NCBI GenBank assembly: GCA_023511485.1
Contig: JAIMBH010000004.1
Coordinates: 1 to 64,000 of the forward strand
Source: Bacillota bacterium
GTDB taxonomy: Bacteria; Actinomycetota; Aquicultoria; Aquicultorales; Aquicultoraceae
DNA length: 64,000 nucleotides
Direction of reading: 5' to 3'
A program made the position numbers and the translations under genes. The stretch's first letter is position 1. Every line of letters starts with the position of its first letter. Positions 9,286 through 18,429 of the stretch are shown here, piece after piece. Below the pieces are notes generated by a model, which was given only the letters and a program-made list of their open reading frames with translations, was not told where the DNA came from and made no database searches.

Positions 9286-9681
9286 ATGATTTCTGCCGAC
9301 ACCGTGGTGGGAGAAATGCTTGATGTAAATACTAAAAGAGACGATAGCTCGAATATCCTCGTGTTAACCTTCCGGGGTGAATTCGATATCGTGCACAGAG
9401 ATATAATTGATAGTTACCTGACTGAGGCGATTTCCAAACTGCCTAGGGCTTTGATTATCGATCTATCGGATATATCTCTAATCGATAGCTCAGGAATAGG
9501 CATTTTGATTGCCCACCATGCTAAATTGAAAAGCACGGGTATCCGCATGGCGCTTGTCGTAAACCATAACAATAACCTTATAGAAAAACTCGAGCGCATT
9601 GGAGTTTTTAGCGATATTGGCATAGATAGCTACAAAACCCTAGATGAAGCTATGTCTTCTCTTGCCAACCTTAATCAGTAG
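9286..9681 (+). CDS. STAS-domain anti-sigma factor antagonist (RsbV/SpoIIAA-like)
   Basis: The 131-residue protein is a single STAS domain. The switch motif DLSDISLIDSSGIGIL contains the serine normally phosphorylated by an anti-sigma kinase (DSSG). When dephosphorylated, such proteins bind the anti-sigma factor and free the sigma factor. The neighbouring upstream PP2C protein is the likely phosphatase. The first ATG (9286) lacks a ribosome site; an in-frame ATG at 9316 is preceded by GGTGGGAG and may be the real start, giving 121 residues. The sigma factor and kinase are not in this window. Confidence 0.9.
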   Translation: MISADTVVGEMLDVNTKRDDSSNILVLTFRGEFDIVHRDIIDSYLTEAISKLPRALIIDLSDISLIDSSGIGILIAHHAKLKSTGIRMALVVNHNNNLIEKLERIGVFSDIGIDSYKTLDEAMSSLANLNQ

Positions 9682-9716
9682 CCTGCTTTTTATATGTAAC
9701 GCCAATTTCAGCTAGC

Positions 9717-11540
9717 CTACTCCAAATGCTGCGGAATGCTAATCACAACTGCATTTGGCCAGAAAAATAATATTGCCCTCAAAACAAGTGCAGTCTGATT
9801 GTGTAAGAAGTATTCCCACCAATGCGAGACAACAAATTCCGGAATTACAACCGACATGATGTCGTCGGTCATTTCTTTATCAATTTGGCGCAATCTGGCT
9901 GTAATGGGACCAACGACGTCACGGTACGGAGATTCCAGTATTTCGAGCGGTATCCCAAAGTTAAGCTGCCTCCACCGCTTTTTAACTTTCTCAGTTTCAG
10001 CTTCGTCAATATTGACGTGTATTGCACGTATAATGGTTGGATTCAAAGATTGCGCGTACCTTACGGCAAGTACGGTTCCTACATGAACCGTTGAAACAAG
10101 TACAACTATGTTGTGCTTAATCGGTGGGATAGACTTTAGCTGCTCAATGGTAAGCTGCCCAGCAATTGATATGTAATGCCGGTGTATACCTCTGAACATT
10201 AATACAAGGATTGGAGCTGCAATCAGAACTATCCATGCTCCATCCAGAAACTTTGTTATTGCCTGGATGGCCGCAACAACCAGCGTTGTTGCGGCACCAA
10301 TTCCATTAATGGTGGCTCGGCGCCACCACCCCTGCCCTCGTGTGTCGTACCAGTGTTTGACCATCCCGGATTGCGAGAGTGTAAATTCGGTGAAAACACC
10401 GATTGCATAAAGGGGAATCAAGCTATTTACATTAGCATTAAAAATAGCTATAAGAAGCCCCGCGAAAAACGCAAGCAGGATAATCCCGTTCGAAAATGCA
10501 AGCCGCGAGCCACGCGTCCTGAGCTGACGCGGCAAGTACTTATCCTGTGCCATAATTGAAGCAAGGGTCGGAAAACCAGCAAAGCTTGTATTTGCCGCAA
10601 TAACTAAAATGACCAGAGTGGTTATTTGGATGTAATAGTAAAAAAAGCCTGACCCAAAGATACCCCGTGCAAGCTGTGAAATCACGGTTTCTGTTTCGCT
10701 TGGCAGGATTGCAAAAAGCCGGGACAATATTGTTATGCCTAAAAATAAAGAGCCCAATATAATACCCAAAACAGCGAGCGTGATGCGTGCGTTTTGAGCT
10801 GCAGGTTCCTTAAAAGACGGTACACCGTTTGCAATTGCCTCAATACCCGTCAGTGCCGCAGAACCAGAAGCGAAAGCCCGCAGGATAAGGAAGGTGGTCA
10901 ACGGCACTGTTGCCCTAATAGCAACCTCCCCGCTCGCTGGAGGTATATGATAACCACTAAAGTAGAGCACAAAACCATAGATTACCATCCCGGCGAGGCC
11001 TAGTATAAACGCATAAGTTGGAATAGCAAATATGCGGCCGGATTCTCGGACTCCACGCAAATTGGCGACTGTTATTAACACAAGTGCAAAAATTGCCAAC
11101 TCAACCCTAAAATTCAAGAGTGCGGGAAAGGCAGAAGTAATAGCGGCAACGCCGGCGCTAAGACTAACAGCAACAGTAAGAGTATAGTCGATCAACAATG
11201 AAGCTCCTGCTATAAGACTTGGTAGCTCGCCAAAGTTCTCTTTCGCTACAATATAGCCGCCACCCCCGCCCGGATAAGCAAGGATTAGCTGGCGATATGA
11301 GATAACAACTATGGAAAGCAAAAGTGCGATAGCAATTGCAATCGGCACAGAATATAAAAACGCACCCGCACCCGCTGCTACAAGCGCAATAAGAATTTCC
11401 TCTGTTGCGTACGCAGTCGATGAAAGAGCATCTGGTGCAAACAATGCCAACGCATAACGTTTAGGTAATCTCTCTGCGGCCAAACGCTCTGTAGGCAAAG
11501 GTCTACCAAGTAAAAGCCGTTTGATATTCACGTAAGCCAA
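9717..11540 (-). CDS. kimA: KimA-type potassium transporter (APC superfamily)
   Basis: The 607-residue protein has about twelve membrane helices and a C-terminal cytoplasmic domain (about 460-607). Length and N-terminal motifs closely recall Bacillus subtilis KimA (YdaO): KRLLLGRPL, then DALSSTAYATEEILI, then SYRQLILAYPGGGGGYIV, then LIDYTLTVAVSLSAGVAAITSAF, split here across the first helices. KimA is a high-affinity K+ symporter shut off by c-di-AMP. I searched the 220-bp leader for the c-di-AMP riboswitch that precedes the Bacillus gene and did not see one. It could be annotated more cautiously as an APC permease. Confidence 0.82.
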   Translation of the reverse strand: MAYVNIKRLLLGRPLPTERLAAERLPKRYALALFAPDALSSTAYATEEILIALVAAGAGAFLYSVPIAIAIALLLSIVVISYRQLILAYPGGGGGYIVAKENFGELPSLIAGASLLIDYTLTVAVSLSAGVAAITSAFPALLNFRVELAIFALVLITVANLRGVRESGRIFAIPTYAFILGLAGMVIYGFVLYFSGYHIPPASGEVAIRATVPLTTFLILRAFASGSAALTGIEAIANGVPSFKEPAAQNARITLAVLGIILGSLFLGITILSRLFAILPSETETVISQLARGIFGSGFFYYYIQITTLVILVIAANTSFAGFPTLASIMAQDKYLPRQLRTRGSRLAFSNGIILLAFFAGLLIAIFNANVNSLIPLYAIGVFTEFTLSQSGMVKHWYDTRGQGWWRRATINGIGAATTLVVAAIQAITKFLDGAWIVLIAAPILVLMFRGIHRHYISIAGQLTIEQLKSIPPIKHNIVVLVSTVHVGTVLAVRYAQSLNPTIIRAIHVNIDEAETEKVKKRWRQLNFGIPLEILESPYRDVVGPITARLRQIDKEMTDDIMSVVIPEFVVSHWWEYFLHNQTALVLRAILFFWPNAVVISIPQHLE

Positions 11541-11627
11541 CTAACTCGACCCCATCCGTTAAATTGTCAACCGCAACGGAAAACTTCAATCATAAAACTT
11601 AAATCAATTCAAGTATTTTTACCCGCA

Positions 11628-11665
11628 TATGCTAGCTCTTAGCTCTGAAATCCCAGCTCCCAGGG
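11628..11665. repeat. AGCT-rich dispersed repeat
   Basis: The stretch GCTAGCTCTTAGCTCTGA followed by CCCAGCTCCCAGG belongs to a loose family of AGCT/CAGCT repeats. Others are seen near 17395-17445, 20690-20720, 42030-42045 and 59226-59258. It lies in the gap between kimA and the PAS-PP2C gene, where no gene is seen. Confidence 0.5.
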
Positions 11666-11764
11666 TATGAGGAATAAACGTGAATGGTAAATGTAAGCCA
11701 AATCATAGTTGAGGTATTAGCTAAAAGAGATGCAGTGATATGCAACTAGCGCAGTATATTCGTT

Positions 11765-14518
11765 TTAATCGTATAGCGATGGCGAAAAGCGAACAGCAAC
11801 TAATGCAATATCATCTACCAATTTACCTTGCGCAAAATCGTTTGCAGATTTAAGCAGTACATGTACCGCTTTACAGGGATCTTTCACTTTCATGTCCGCG
11901 ATGGTTACTAAGATTCTTTCCTCGCCAAATAACTCAGCTCCCCTCCTTGCTTCCACTAAACCATCGGTATATAGAAGTAAACCCTGCCCTTTCTTAAGTC
12001 TTAAACAATATTCTACATAGCTGCAGTTAAATGACCCTAATGGAAATCCCTGTGTGATATTAAGAAGGCTGCAGCCATCGTTCCCGCAAAGTACGGGCAA
12101 AGGATGGCCCGCACTTGCAATCCTGACATCTTTAGTTGCAACATCAAGAGTTAGAAACGCAGCTGTCGCAAAGTTTTCATTAGATAATTGCCGCATAAGA
12201 GTCTGGTTAGCCCGGTTAAGTACAAAAGAAGGCGAGGGATCTATATAGGCAAGCGTTCTGATAGTACTTCTTATGGTCTCTGTTAAGCCCGCAGCTTCAA
12301 TCCCTTTGCCGGAAACATCACCTATAACCATAGCAATCGACTGATCGTCGAGCTCGAATATGTCATAGAAATCTCCTCCGACTATTTCGCCCCCTAAAGC
12401 CGGTTTATAAACAACCTCAACATCGAGAGCCGGTAGAGATGGTACCGGCCGGATCAGATTCTCCTGTAGAGTCCTAGCAATCCTGTGTTCCAATTCGTAG
12501 AGACGTGCGTTTTCGAGCGCCAGCGAAACTGATGCGGCAAGCTTATTAATGAAATCAATCTGGGCATCCGAAAAAGTCGTTCTCGAAAAGAATGTAAGCT
12601 TTAGTATACCGATCACTTCACTTTTAAATGCAAGGGGTGTAACAATGATCGAGCGAACACCATACCGCTTCATCAATTCAGGATCAACCCTTGCATCATT
12701 ATAAGCATCACTAATAACAACTGTTTCTTTTGTCTGGATTACAATATCTATATACTTTGTCTCATCGCCAGTTAATCGAGTATTAGCAGAAACGCCCCCA
12801 GCACCGTATTTATATCTTGTAAACCATTCATCGCCCTCTTTAATAGCAATTGACGCATTATCAGCACCAAGAGCCCTAGCTGATTCCGCTATAGCTTTCT
12901 GCATTATCTCATCAACATCCAATGTTGAGTTTATGGCCGCATTAATCTCATTTAGAGCATCGCTCAGCCTTTTTGCATTCCTGCTATCAGTCATATCCCG
13001 GTCAATGGCCTGTATATACCTGCGACCTGCAATATCCAGAAGATGAACGTGAGCCTCAACCGGAAATTCTGTACCGTCTTTTTTGCGGTGCATAACTTCA
13101 AGCTTAATTTTCTCTCCACTTAGAATTCGTTTCATTCTTTCAGGCACTTTAGCCGCTTCATCCGGCGCATCAAGGTCCTTGATGTTAAGCTTTAGCAGCT
13201 CCTCAATTGTATAGCCGTGCATGTCCGCTGCCGCTTGGTTAGCTGCAATTATTCGGCCAATATCTTCACCTTCGGCTTCCATAATCAAAATAGCATCAGC
13301 TGCATCTTCAAAAAGGGCTCTGTAGCGCTCTTCGCTTTCCAGTAAAGCCCTCTCTATGCGCTTGCGATTGGTGATATCGGTTACCATGCCAAGTGAACCG
13401 ATATAGTTCCCATCTCTATCAAATAGCGGACTTGCCGACATAATTACCCATAGACTGGTTCCATCCTTACGTCGAAACCTAAAATCAAACTGTTCTTTAA
13501 TACCTTGGCGACGTCGGCGAAGGCGGTTTTTCGAAACAGCCTGAACTTCTTCATCCATAAATGCGAACGAGGACATCCCAATCATTTCATCGGCGGTATA
13601 ACCAAGCATTTCGGCCATCCTATTGTTAACAAATACGGTTTTGTTGTCGGGCCCTAAAACCCAGACGCCCTCGTTGGCAGTTTCAATAAGCTGGCGATAC
13701 CGTTCTTCGCTCTCCTTAATAGTACGCTCATACAGTTTACGCCTGGTTATGTCATGAAACGATGTGACTGAGCCGACAAGCTTACCATTTTCAATCAAGG
13801 GCGTGGTGATATATGCTACCGGTAGCGCGCTTCCATCTTTGCGGATGAAGATATCATCATGAGTGCGATATGTTTTTCCGGACCTTATAACTTTAAGGAC
13901 AGGGCATTCATATGCTGGCAGCACGGTGCCATTGGCCTTTCGGCAATGAATTATATCGTGCATTTTCTTGCCGATAAGTTCCTTCTCGGTCCAGCCCAGC
14001 AGTTTTTCCGCCTCAGGATTCATAAAGGTGAGCGTGCCATCTTTACCAAGTACAAAGAGCCCCTCTCCCAGCGCAGAAGTGATATCGCGCAGCCTTTTCT
14101 CGCTAGCCCTCAATGCCTCTTTTACCTGCTCATGCTCGGTAATATCCCTTAAAGATAAGACTATATTTGTTATATTGCCGTCTTTATCACATATGGGCAT
14201 AGCATCGACCGATAGGAAAAGACGCGAGTTTCCGGGACGCTCAACCGCAAGATTAAAACCGTATACCGCCTTTCCCGTGTCTATGACTTTGGCAAGAGGC
14301 AGCTCGCTTTTTTTAATTGGCCGCCCGTCGAAAGTTGTGATTTTCCACTTCGAATTAGCACTTGGACTTGAACTAACCCCATCCTGCCTGAGCTTTTCGA
14401 TTGCATCTAGCCCAATGCTGGCAAAAGCAACGCTACCATTTTCATCAACAACGGTAAAGCAGTCAGATATCATCCCTAATATGTGTTCGTATCGCTCCCC
14501 AGAGGCTTGTTTCTTCAA
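11765..14518 (-). CDS. multi-PAS, GAF and SpoIIE-type PP2C phosphatase (cytoplasmic)
   Basis: The 917-residue protein has no membrane helix. Four PAS/PAC units lie at roughly 10-135, 138-260, 264-388 and 392-510, followed by a GAF domain (about 520-690) and a C-terminal SpoIIE-like PP2C domain (about 715-915). The phosphatase motifs are GGDFYDIFE, DVSGKGIEAAG and LLYTDGLVEARRG, with a C-terminal DDIALVAV. It probably senses a cytosolic signal and dephosphorylates a STAS protein; candidates in the window are the STAS proteins at 9286 and 23366. The start is TTG with a well placed GGAGG. It lies 224 bp upstream of kimA on the same strand. Confidence 0.88.
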   Translation of the reverse strand: MKKQASGERYEHILGMISDCFTVVDENGSVAFASIGLDAIEKLRQDGVSSSPSANSKWKITTFDGRPIKKSELPLAKVIDTGKAVYGFNLAVERPGNSRLFLSVDAMPICDKDGNITNIVLSLRDITEHEQVKEALRASEKRLRDITSALGEGLFVLGKDGTLTFMNPEAEKLLGWTEKELIGKKMHDIIHCRKANGTVLPAYECPVLKVIRSGKTYRTHDDIFIRKDGSALPVAYITTPLIENGKLVGSVTSFHDITRRKLYERTIKESEERYRQLIETANEGVWVLGPDNKTVFVNNRMAEMLGYTADEMIGMSSFAFMDEEVQAVSKNRLRRRRQGIKEQFDFRFRRKDGTSLWVIMSASPLFDRDGNYIGSLGMVTDITNRKRIERALLESEERYRALFEDAADAILIMEAEGEDIGRIIAANQAAADMHGYTIEELLKLNIKDLDAPDEAAKVPERMKRILSGEKIKLEVMHRKKDGTEFPVEAHVHLLDIAGRRYIQAIDRDMTDSRNAKRLSDALNEINAAINSTLDVDEIMQKAIAESARALGADNASIAIKEGDEWFTRYKYGAGGVSANTRLTGDETKYIDIVIQTKETVVISDAYNDARVDPELMKRYGVRSIIVTPLAFKSEVIGILKLTFFSRTTFSDAQIDFINKLAASVSLALENARLYELEHRIARTLQENLIRPVPSLPALDVEVVYKPALGGEIVGGDFYDIFELDDQSIAMVIGDVSGKGIEAAGLTETIRSTIRTLAYIDPSPSFVLNRANQTLMRQLSNENFATAAFLTLDVATKDVRIASAGHPLPVLCGNDGCSLLNITQGFPLGSFNCSYVEYCLRLKKGQGLLLYTDGLVEARRGAELFGEERILVTIADMKVKDPCKAVHVLLKSANDFAQGKLVDDIALVAVRFSPSLYD

Positions 14519-14743
14519 GATATCCTCCAGTATTCTTTTGACGGTTTGGCCAGGGAGTTCTGTTTTAGATTTAATTTGAATTCGCTAAATCTATAGTAAT
14601 TTCCTTCTTTTACGGTGACAGGTACCGGGTAACTAATTTACCAGTGGGTTTGTAGCTACAAACAGAAAAAAGTGTGCATTTATGAAATGATTGAGAAATC
14701 CAAGAACTCCAGATAGTTTAATTAGTTCTTCTGCTCTCATAAA

Positions 14744-14771
14744 AAAAAGAACGCCATTTAGCGTTCTTTTT
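14744..14771 (-). terminator. terminator of tRNA-Glu
   Basis: An 11-bp stem (AAAAAGAACGC / GCGTTCTTTTT) with a 6-nt loop directly follows the tRNA on the minus strand and runs into eight T residues. Confidence 0.85.
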
Positions 14772-14772
14772 G

Positions 14773-14846
14773 TAGCGCGTACGGGAGTCGAACCCGTGAT
14801 CTCCGCCTTGAGAGGGCGGTGTCCTAGGCCACTAGACGAACGCGCC
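14773..14846 (-). tRNA. tRNA-Glu (anticodon CUC)
   Basis: A full cloverleaf can be drawn on the minus strand. The acceptor stem is GGCGCGT/ACGCGCT with a terminal G-U pair, the D-arm is typical of tRNA-Glu, the anticodon stem CCGCC/GGCGG encloses loop CTCTCAA (anticodon CUC), and a TTCGACT T-loop follows. CCA is not encoded. The anticodon reads GAG. Confidence 0.95.
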
Positions 14847-15193
14847 GTGATATAAAATTATGGCAGCTTTCGACTGCCGCCAATATTATACTGAAGCCGC
14901 CCCATCGTGACAAGTGCCCACCATCATGGTTGCTTTTGTTTAGGCAACGCTATAACTTTAGACCAATGGTTTATTATTTATAGTTTTCTGGAATTTAAAC
15001 TGCTTTAATGCCTCATTTACCAGGTATTATTATGCTTGTACCTACACTATATCTTTATGGTTTATTGCAGCGTAATTCATTTATATTGTAATTCATTTAT
15101 ATAAGTGAAAGTCTAGCCATAATACCTCAAACAGGTATAGAATAAAGCGATATGCTACCATATATTACTAGCAATCAAAAAGGAGGACTTTTA
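14847..15193 (+). promoter_or_regulatory. leader of the rubrerythrin gene with inverted repeats
   Basis: No gene is seen. There is a direct repeat GTAATTCATTTATA (15072 and 15088) and two AGGTA/TACCT inverted repeats: AGGTAT...GTACCT (15022-15043) and ATACCT-CAAAC-AGGTAT (15122-15138). The latter overlaps a TATAGAAT -10-like box (15135-15142) and could be an operator. Confidence 0.4.
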
Positions 15194-15718
15194 ATGTTAT
15201 GGAGATGTGAAGGCTGCGGGATGTTGACGATCGGTGCAAATCCACCCAAAGAGTGTGAAGTATGCAAAAGCCGGTCAAATAAAATTATTAAGGTCGAGCA
15301 GTTAGAAGATGTCAAAGGAACCGAGACCGAAAAGAATCTAAAGACGGCTTTTGCAGGTGAATCGCAGGCCAACCGCAGGTATGTGTTATTCTCACAGATG
15401 GCGCGATTAGAGGGTAATCCCTTTGCAGAGAACCTTTTCTTAAAATTCTCCTACGAGGAAACATGGCATGCTCTCTCGCATCTATTGTATTTACTTGGCG
15501 GTACCAGAACTGCCGAAGAGAATATAATCGAGTCCATCAAAGGTGAGACTTACGAAGCGGATAAAATGTATAGGGAGTTTGCCGATAAGGCAAAAGAAGA
15601 GGGATTCGATTATATAGCCCGCTTCTTCGACTCACTATCGCAAATCGAGCGCATTCATGCAGATATGTTCAAAGAGCTACTTACCGAGATGAGAAAAAGC
15701 GCGGCTGCGGAAGATTAA
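15194..15718 (+). CDS. rubrerythrin with N-terminal rubredoxin-like domain
   Basis: The 174-residue protein begins with a rubredoxin-like zinc/iron knuckle (CEGCG and CEVCK, residues 5-24). A ferritin-like diiron domain follows (about 38-170), with E in GESQANRRY, then EETWH, and later E/H pairs ending in ERIHADMF. Rubrerythrins reduce peroxide and protect anaerobes from oxidative stress; the rubredoxin-first order is the reverse type. The ATG at 15194 follows AAGGAGG with ideal spacing, so the longer reading from 15152 is rejected. A terminator follows at 15818. It is monocistronic. Confidence 0.92.
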   Translation: MLWRCEGCGMLTIGANPPKECEVCKSRSNKIIKVEQLEDVKGTETEKNLKTAFAGESQANRRYVLFSQMARLEGNPFAENLFLKFSYEETWHALSHLLYLLGGTRTAEENIIESIKGETYEADKMYREFADKAKEEGFDYIARFFDSLSQIERIHADMFKELLTEMRKSAAAED

Positions 15719-15817
15719 TGCAGAAAATACGGTTTTCTGCCGATAACTTATATCATCAGATAAAATAGAAACGATGAGCTGATGACACGGCCGGTCTTAC
15801 GGCCGCTCCCATAAACC

Positions 15818-15849
15818 GCCGCTAGCCATGGAGGGCTTGCGGCTTTTTT
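15818..15849 (+). terminator. intrinsic terminator
   Basis: The stem GCCGC..GCC / GGC..GCGGC is followed by six T residues (15844-15849). It ends the rubrerythrin transcript. A further hairpin (CGGCCG...CGGCCG) precedes it. Confidence 0.8.
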
Positions 15850-15900
15850 CTATTTACGTAAAGGGTATATACAGGGTGGTTCAGCATGGAGGTGGCCGGT

Positions 15901-16059
15901 ATGTTAAAAATTTTGTGGGTGCTTATTCTTATATTGTTGGGTCTCTGGCTCTTAGGCGCCATTTTCAGAATAGCCGGGGGTTTGATTCACATCCTTTTAG
16001 TTATCATACTTGTCTTAATAATTATTAACTTTCTCTCCGGTGTCTTTAGACGAAGCTAG
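15901..16059 (+). CDS. tiny membrane protein, lmo0937/DUF5670-like
   Basis: The 52-residue product is a short pair of hydrophobic helices (about 4-22 and 26-46) joined by GAIFRIAGGLIH and ended by a basic RRS tail. The WLLG...GGLIHILLV pattern is that of lmo0937-type small membrane proteins found in many Gram-positives. GGAGG at 15888-15892 gives a clear ribosome site. The function of this family is not established; stress induction has been reported for some members. It stands alone downstream of a terminator. Confidence 0.72.
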   Translation: MLKILWVLILILLGLWLLGAIFRIAGGLIHILLVIILVLIIINFLSGVFRRS

Positions 16060-16261
16060 CATAAAGTAGCAGTCTATATTTGCGTATTAGTCTAAACCAT
16101 TACTTGATGGTAAGTATAAGATGCATAATCCCTGGTCCACAAGTTATGTGTATCTTGTTGTGATGCTTTTATTACTAATTGTTAAAGCTTACCTTTATAC
16201 TTACAGGGCGAGTATAAAGTAATTATATATCTTGAGGCATTTAAATAGCGGGCTTTAATCG

Positions 16262-17380
16262 CTATGCTGGCTTCCGGTATCCTGCGGCATGTCCTAATAT
16301 CAAGGCCGGCATTGTTTCAATCGGCGCAACTTTATCAACCGCGCCTATTTCTATTGCTGCTTTCGGCATGCCGAAAACAACGCATGAATCCTCATCCTGG
16401 GCGATATTAAAAGCCCCGGCTTCTTTAAGCTCGAGCATGCCTTTGGCACCATCGGCTCCCATGCCAGTTAATATTATGCCTATCGCCCTTTTACCGACAG
16501 AGTTAGCTGCTGAGCGAAACAACACATCCACTGATGGTTTATGCCGATTTACCGGCGGACCGTCTTTTATCTGAACATAAAATCCCTTTTTATCACGCTG
16601 CAGCAACATGTGTTTGCCGCCCGGTGCAATAAGAACCAATCCCATTTTTACCCTGTCACCGTCTTCAGCCTCTTTTACGGTTAAATCAACAATCCCATTG
16701 ATTCTATCGGCATACGCTTTGGTGAACTTCTCCGGCATATGTTGGACTATAACTATCCCTGGAGAATCTACCGGCATCAACTGCAGCAGGTCGCTTATAG
16801 CAACGGTTCCCCCTGTTGAGGCGCCCAGCACAATTACGCTATCCATCTTATCCTTTGGTTCTGCCGCACGTATCCTGCCTTTACTTACTACTTCATCGAC
16901 AGAATAGGCTGGGGAGACTGCTAAATGAATTTCTCCGTCGGATGGTCGGGCAGTGTTTTTATTGCGAATCTTTGCCCTGGCCGCTGCCTTAACCTTTGTG
17001 ACTATCTCTTCTCTTAGAGCTTCAATCCCTTCCGCAATATTCATCTTAGGCTTGGTTATAAAATCGACCGCGCCCAACTCTAAAGCCCTAATCGTTTCTG
17101 CAGCGTGATGATCCGTATGCGCGCTTACCATAACTACAGGCACAGGGTTGGTTTTCATAAGTTTCTTAAGGAATGAAATGCCGTCCATGCGGGGCATTTC
17201 AACATCAAGCGTGATAACATCTGGTTTTAGCTTTTCCAGTTTTTTTTCTGCAAATATAGGATCGCTAGCCACCCCGACCACTTCGATACCAGGATCGCTT
17301 TCTAAGATCTCTTTTACTAATTGCCGTATCACGGCTGAATCATCAACAATTAGTACTTTTATTTTCTCCATATTATTCAC
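16262..17380 (-). CDS. cheB: chemotaxis methylesterase/glutamine deamidase CheB
   Basis: The 372-residue protein has a receiver domain (about 6-125; phospho-acceptor D in LDVEMPRMDG) and a C-terminal methylesterase domain (about 178-368). The catalytic serine is in GASTGGT, the histidine in VQHMPEKF and the aspartate in GMGADGAKG. CheB removes methyl groups from receptors and resets adaptation. It is the last gene of the minus-strand che cluster, 108 bp after cheR. The first start is GTG at 17380; the ATG three codons later (17371) has AGGTG upstream and may be the true start. Confidence 0.95.
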   Translation of the reverse strand: MNNMEKIKVLIVDDSAVIRQLVKEILESDPGIEVVGVASDPIFAEKKLEKLKPDVITLDVEMPRMDGISFLKKLMKTNPVPVVMVSAHTDHHAAETIRALELGAVDFITKPKMNIAEGIEALREEIVTKVKAAARAKIRNKNTARPSDGEIHLAVSPAYSVDEVVSKGRIRAAEPKDKMDSVIVLGASTGGTVAISDLLQLMPVDSPGIVIVQHMPEKFTKAYADRINGIVDLTVKEAEDGDRVKMGLVLIAPGGKHMLLQRDKKGFYVQIKDGPPVNRHKPSVDVLFRSAANSVGKRAIGIILTGMGADGAKGMLELKEAGAFNIAQDEDSCVVFGMPKAAIEIGAVDKVAPIETMPALILGHAAGYRKPA

Positions 17381-17488
17381 CTATAACATGGCTCCCTTGG
17401 AGCTGTCACCAGCCACTAGCTGCCAGCTATCAGCCAGTGAAAGCAAGTAACGAGAACCTTCGTTCGAAGCTCTTGAATCCAACGTTTA

Positions 17489-18346
17489 TTAATCAACCTT
17501 GAGACAGATACTATTGCCAACCAGTTTAAACTGTGACTCGCAGCCTATAAGTGATTCTGAATGGCCGAGAAACAGATAACCGTTGCTCCTTAGACAGTCA
17601 TAAAAACGGTTGATGACTTTTTCTTTTGTCTCTTCGTCGAAATATATAATGACGTTGCGGCAAAAAATGATATCAAAGGGATTTTTTGCCGGCAGGTCAT
17701 CGCTGACCATGTTATGCTTGCGGAAAGCAATTATATCTTTAAGCGAGTCTTTAACTTTATACAGGCCACTGTTGGCTCCAGTACCCCTCATAAAATAATC
17801 CCGAAGGTACTCAGGTGGTATTGGAGCTACAGCCTGCTCGTCATAAATACCTTTCTTGGCTTTATCTAACATCTCCGTATCTAGATCGGTTGCTAGTACC
17901 TTAATGTCCCAGCCCAACTTGCCTTTGAAGAACTCTTTTAGCGTAATTGCAATGGTGTAAGGCTCTTCACCGGAAGAACATCCGGCACTCCAAATCCTTA
18001 AGCGTCGGTTGGAAGATCTAATTCCTTCTTCGTAAAGTTGCGGCAACAGAACGTCTTGCAAAAATTCAAAGTGGTGGCTCTCCCGGTAAAAATCTGTCTT
18101 GTTCGTCGTAATACGGTTTACCAGGTGGTTGAGCTCCTGCCGCCCTGCCGGGTCTTTAGTTACGTAATTGTAATATTTGGTAAAGCTTGACATCCCCAAA
18201 GCCCGCAAGCGTTTGGATAGCCTAGCCACAACCAACATCTTTTTTTGGTTGGATAGGTTAATACCAGATACCTCTTTAATAAGCTTGCGCAGTAAATCAA
18301 ACTCGGTATCGTTGATATTAAATTGCGTTACTATCTTTGAGTTCAT
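17489..18346 (-). CDS. cheR: chemotaxis protein methyltransferase CheR
   Basis: The 285-residue protein has the N-terminal all-helical CheR domain (about 10-70) and an AdoMet methyltransferase domain with the motif RIWSAGCSSGEEPYTIA. Further on come ATDLDTEML and NPFDIIFCRNVIIYF. It methylates glutamates of the two MCPs. I chose ATG 18346: a longer reading from GTG 18409 would start inside a perfect intercistronic hairpin and lacks homology-like sequence. Both MCPs in the cluster end in an acidic-aromatic tail that may tether CheR. Confidence 0.93.
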   Translation of the reverse strand: MNSKIVTQFNINDTEFDLLRKLIKEVSGINLSNQKKMLVVARLSKRLRALGMSSFTKYYNYVTKDPAGRQELNHLVNRITTNKTDFYRESHHFEFLQDVLLPQLYEEGIRSSNRRLRIWSAGCSSGEEPYTIAITLKEFFKGKLGWDIKVLATDLDTEMLDKAKKGIYDEQAVAPIPPEYLRDYFMRGTGANSGLYKVKDSLKDIIAFRKHNMVSDDLPAKNPFDIIFCRNVIIYFDEETKEKVINRFYDCLRSNGYLFLGHSESLIGCESQFKLVGNSICLKVD

Positions 18347-18389
18347 TGAAACCGCCCTGCTGTCGATTTTTGCAAACCTTAAAACGAAT

Positions 18390-18415
18390 CCCGGTGTGGT
18401 TTTGTCCACACCGGG
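18390..18415. repeat. intercistronic hairpin between cheW and cheR
   Basis: A perfect 10-bp stem, CCCGGTGTGG (18390-18399) with CCACACCGGG (18406-18415), closes a 6-nt loop. It lies between the cheW stop and the cheR ATG. No T-tract follows on the minus strand, so partial termination or mRNA processing is more likely than full termination. Confidence 0.75.
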
Positions 18416-18429
18416 ACCTTTCTTATTAC

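Noticed and set aside
11541-11764. c-di-AMP riboswitch upstream of kimA
   Set aside because: I looked for the ydaO-type conserved blocks because Bacillus kimA has one; none are visible in this leader.
13968-14579. 203-codon plus-strand reading frame
   Set aside because: It is antisense to the PAS domains of the PP2C gene; the Ser-rich composition is typical of a shadow frame.
15152-15193. longer N-terminus for rubrerythrin
   Set aside because: The extra 14 residues cover the AAGGAGG ribosome site of the ATG at 15194, which starts exactly at the rubredoxin-like domain.
15739-15746. perfect GCCGATAA as a sigma-28 site
   Set aside because: It lies just after the rubrerythrin stop in a hairpin context, has no -35 match and faces only the terminator and a tiny membrane gene.
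18347-18409. longer CheR starting at GTG 18409
   Set aside because: The start would lie in a perfect intercistronic hairpin and the added residues are unlike CheR.
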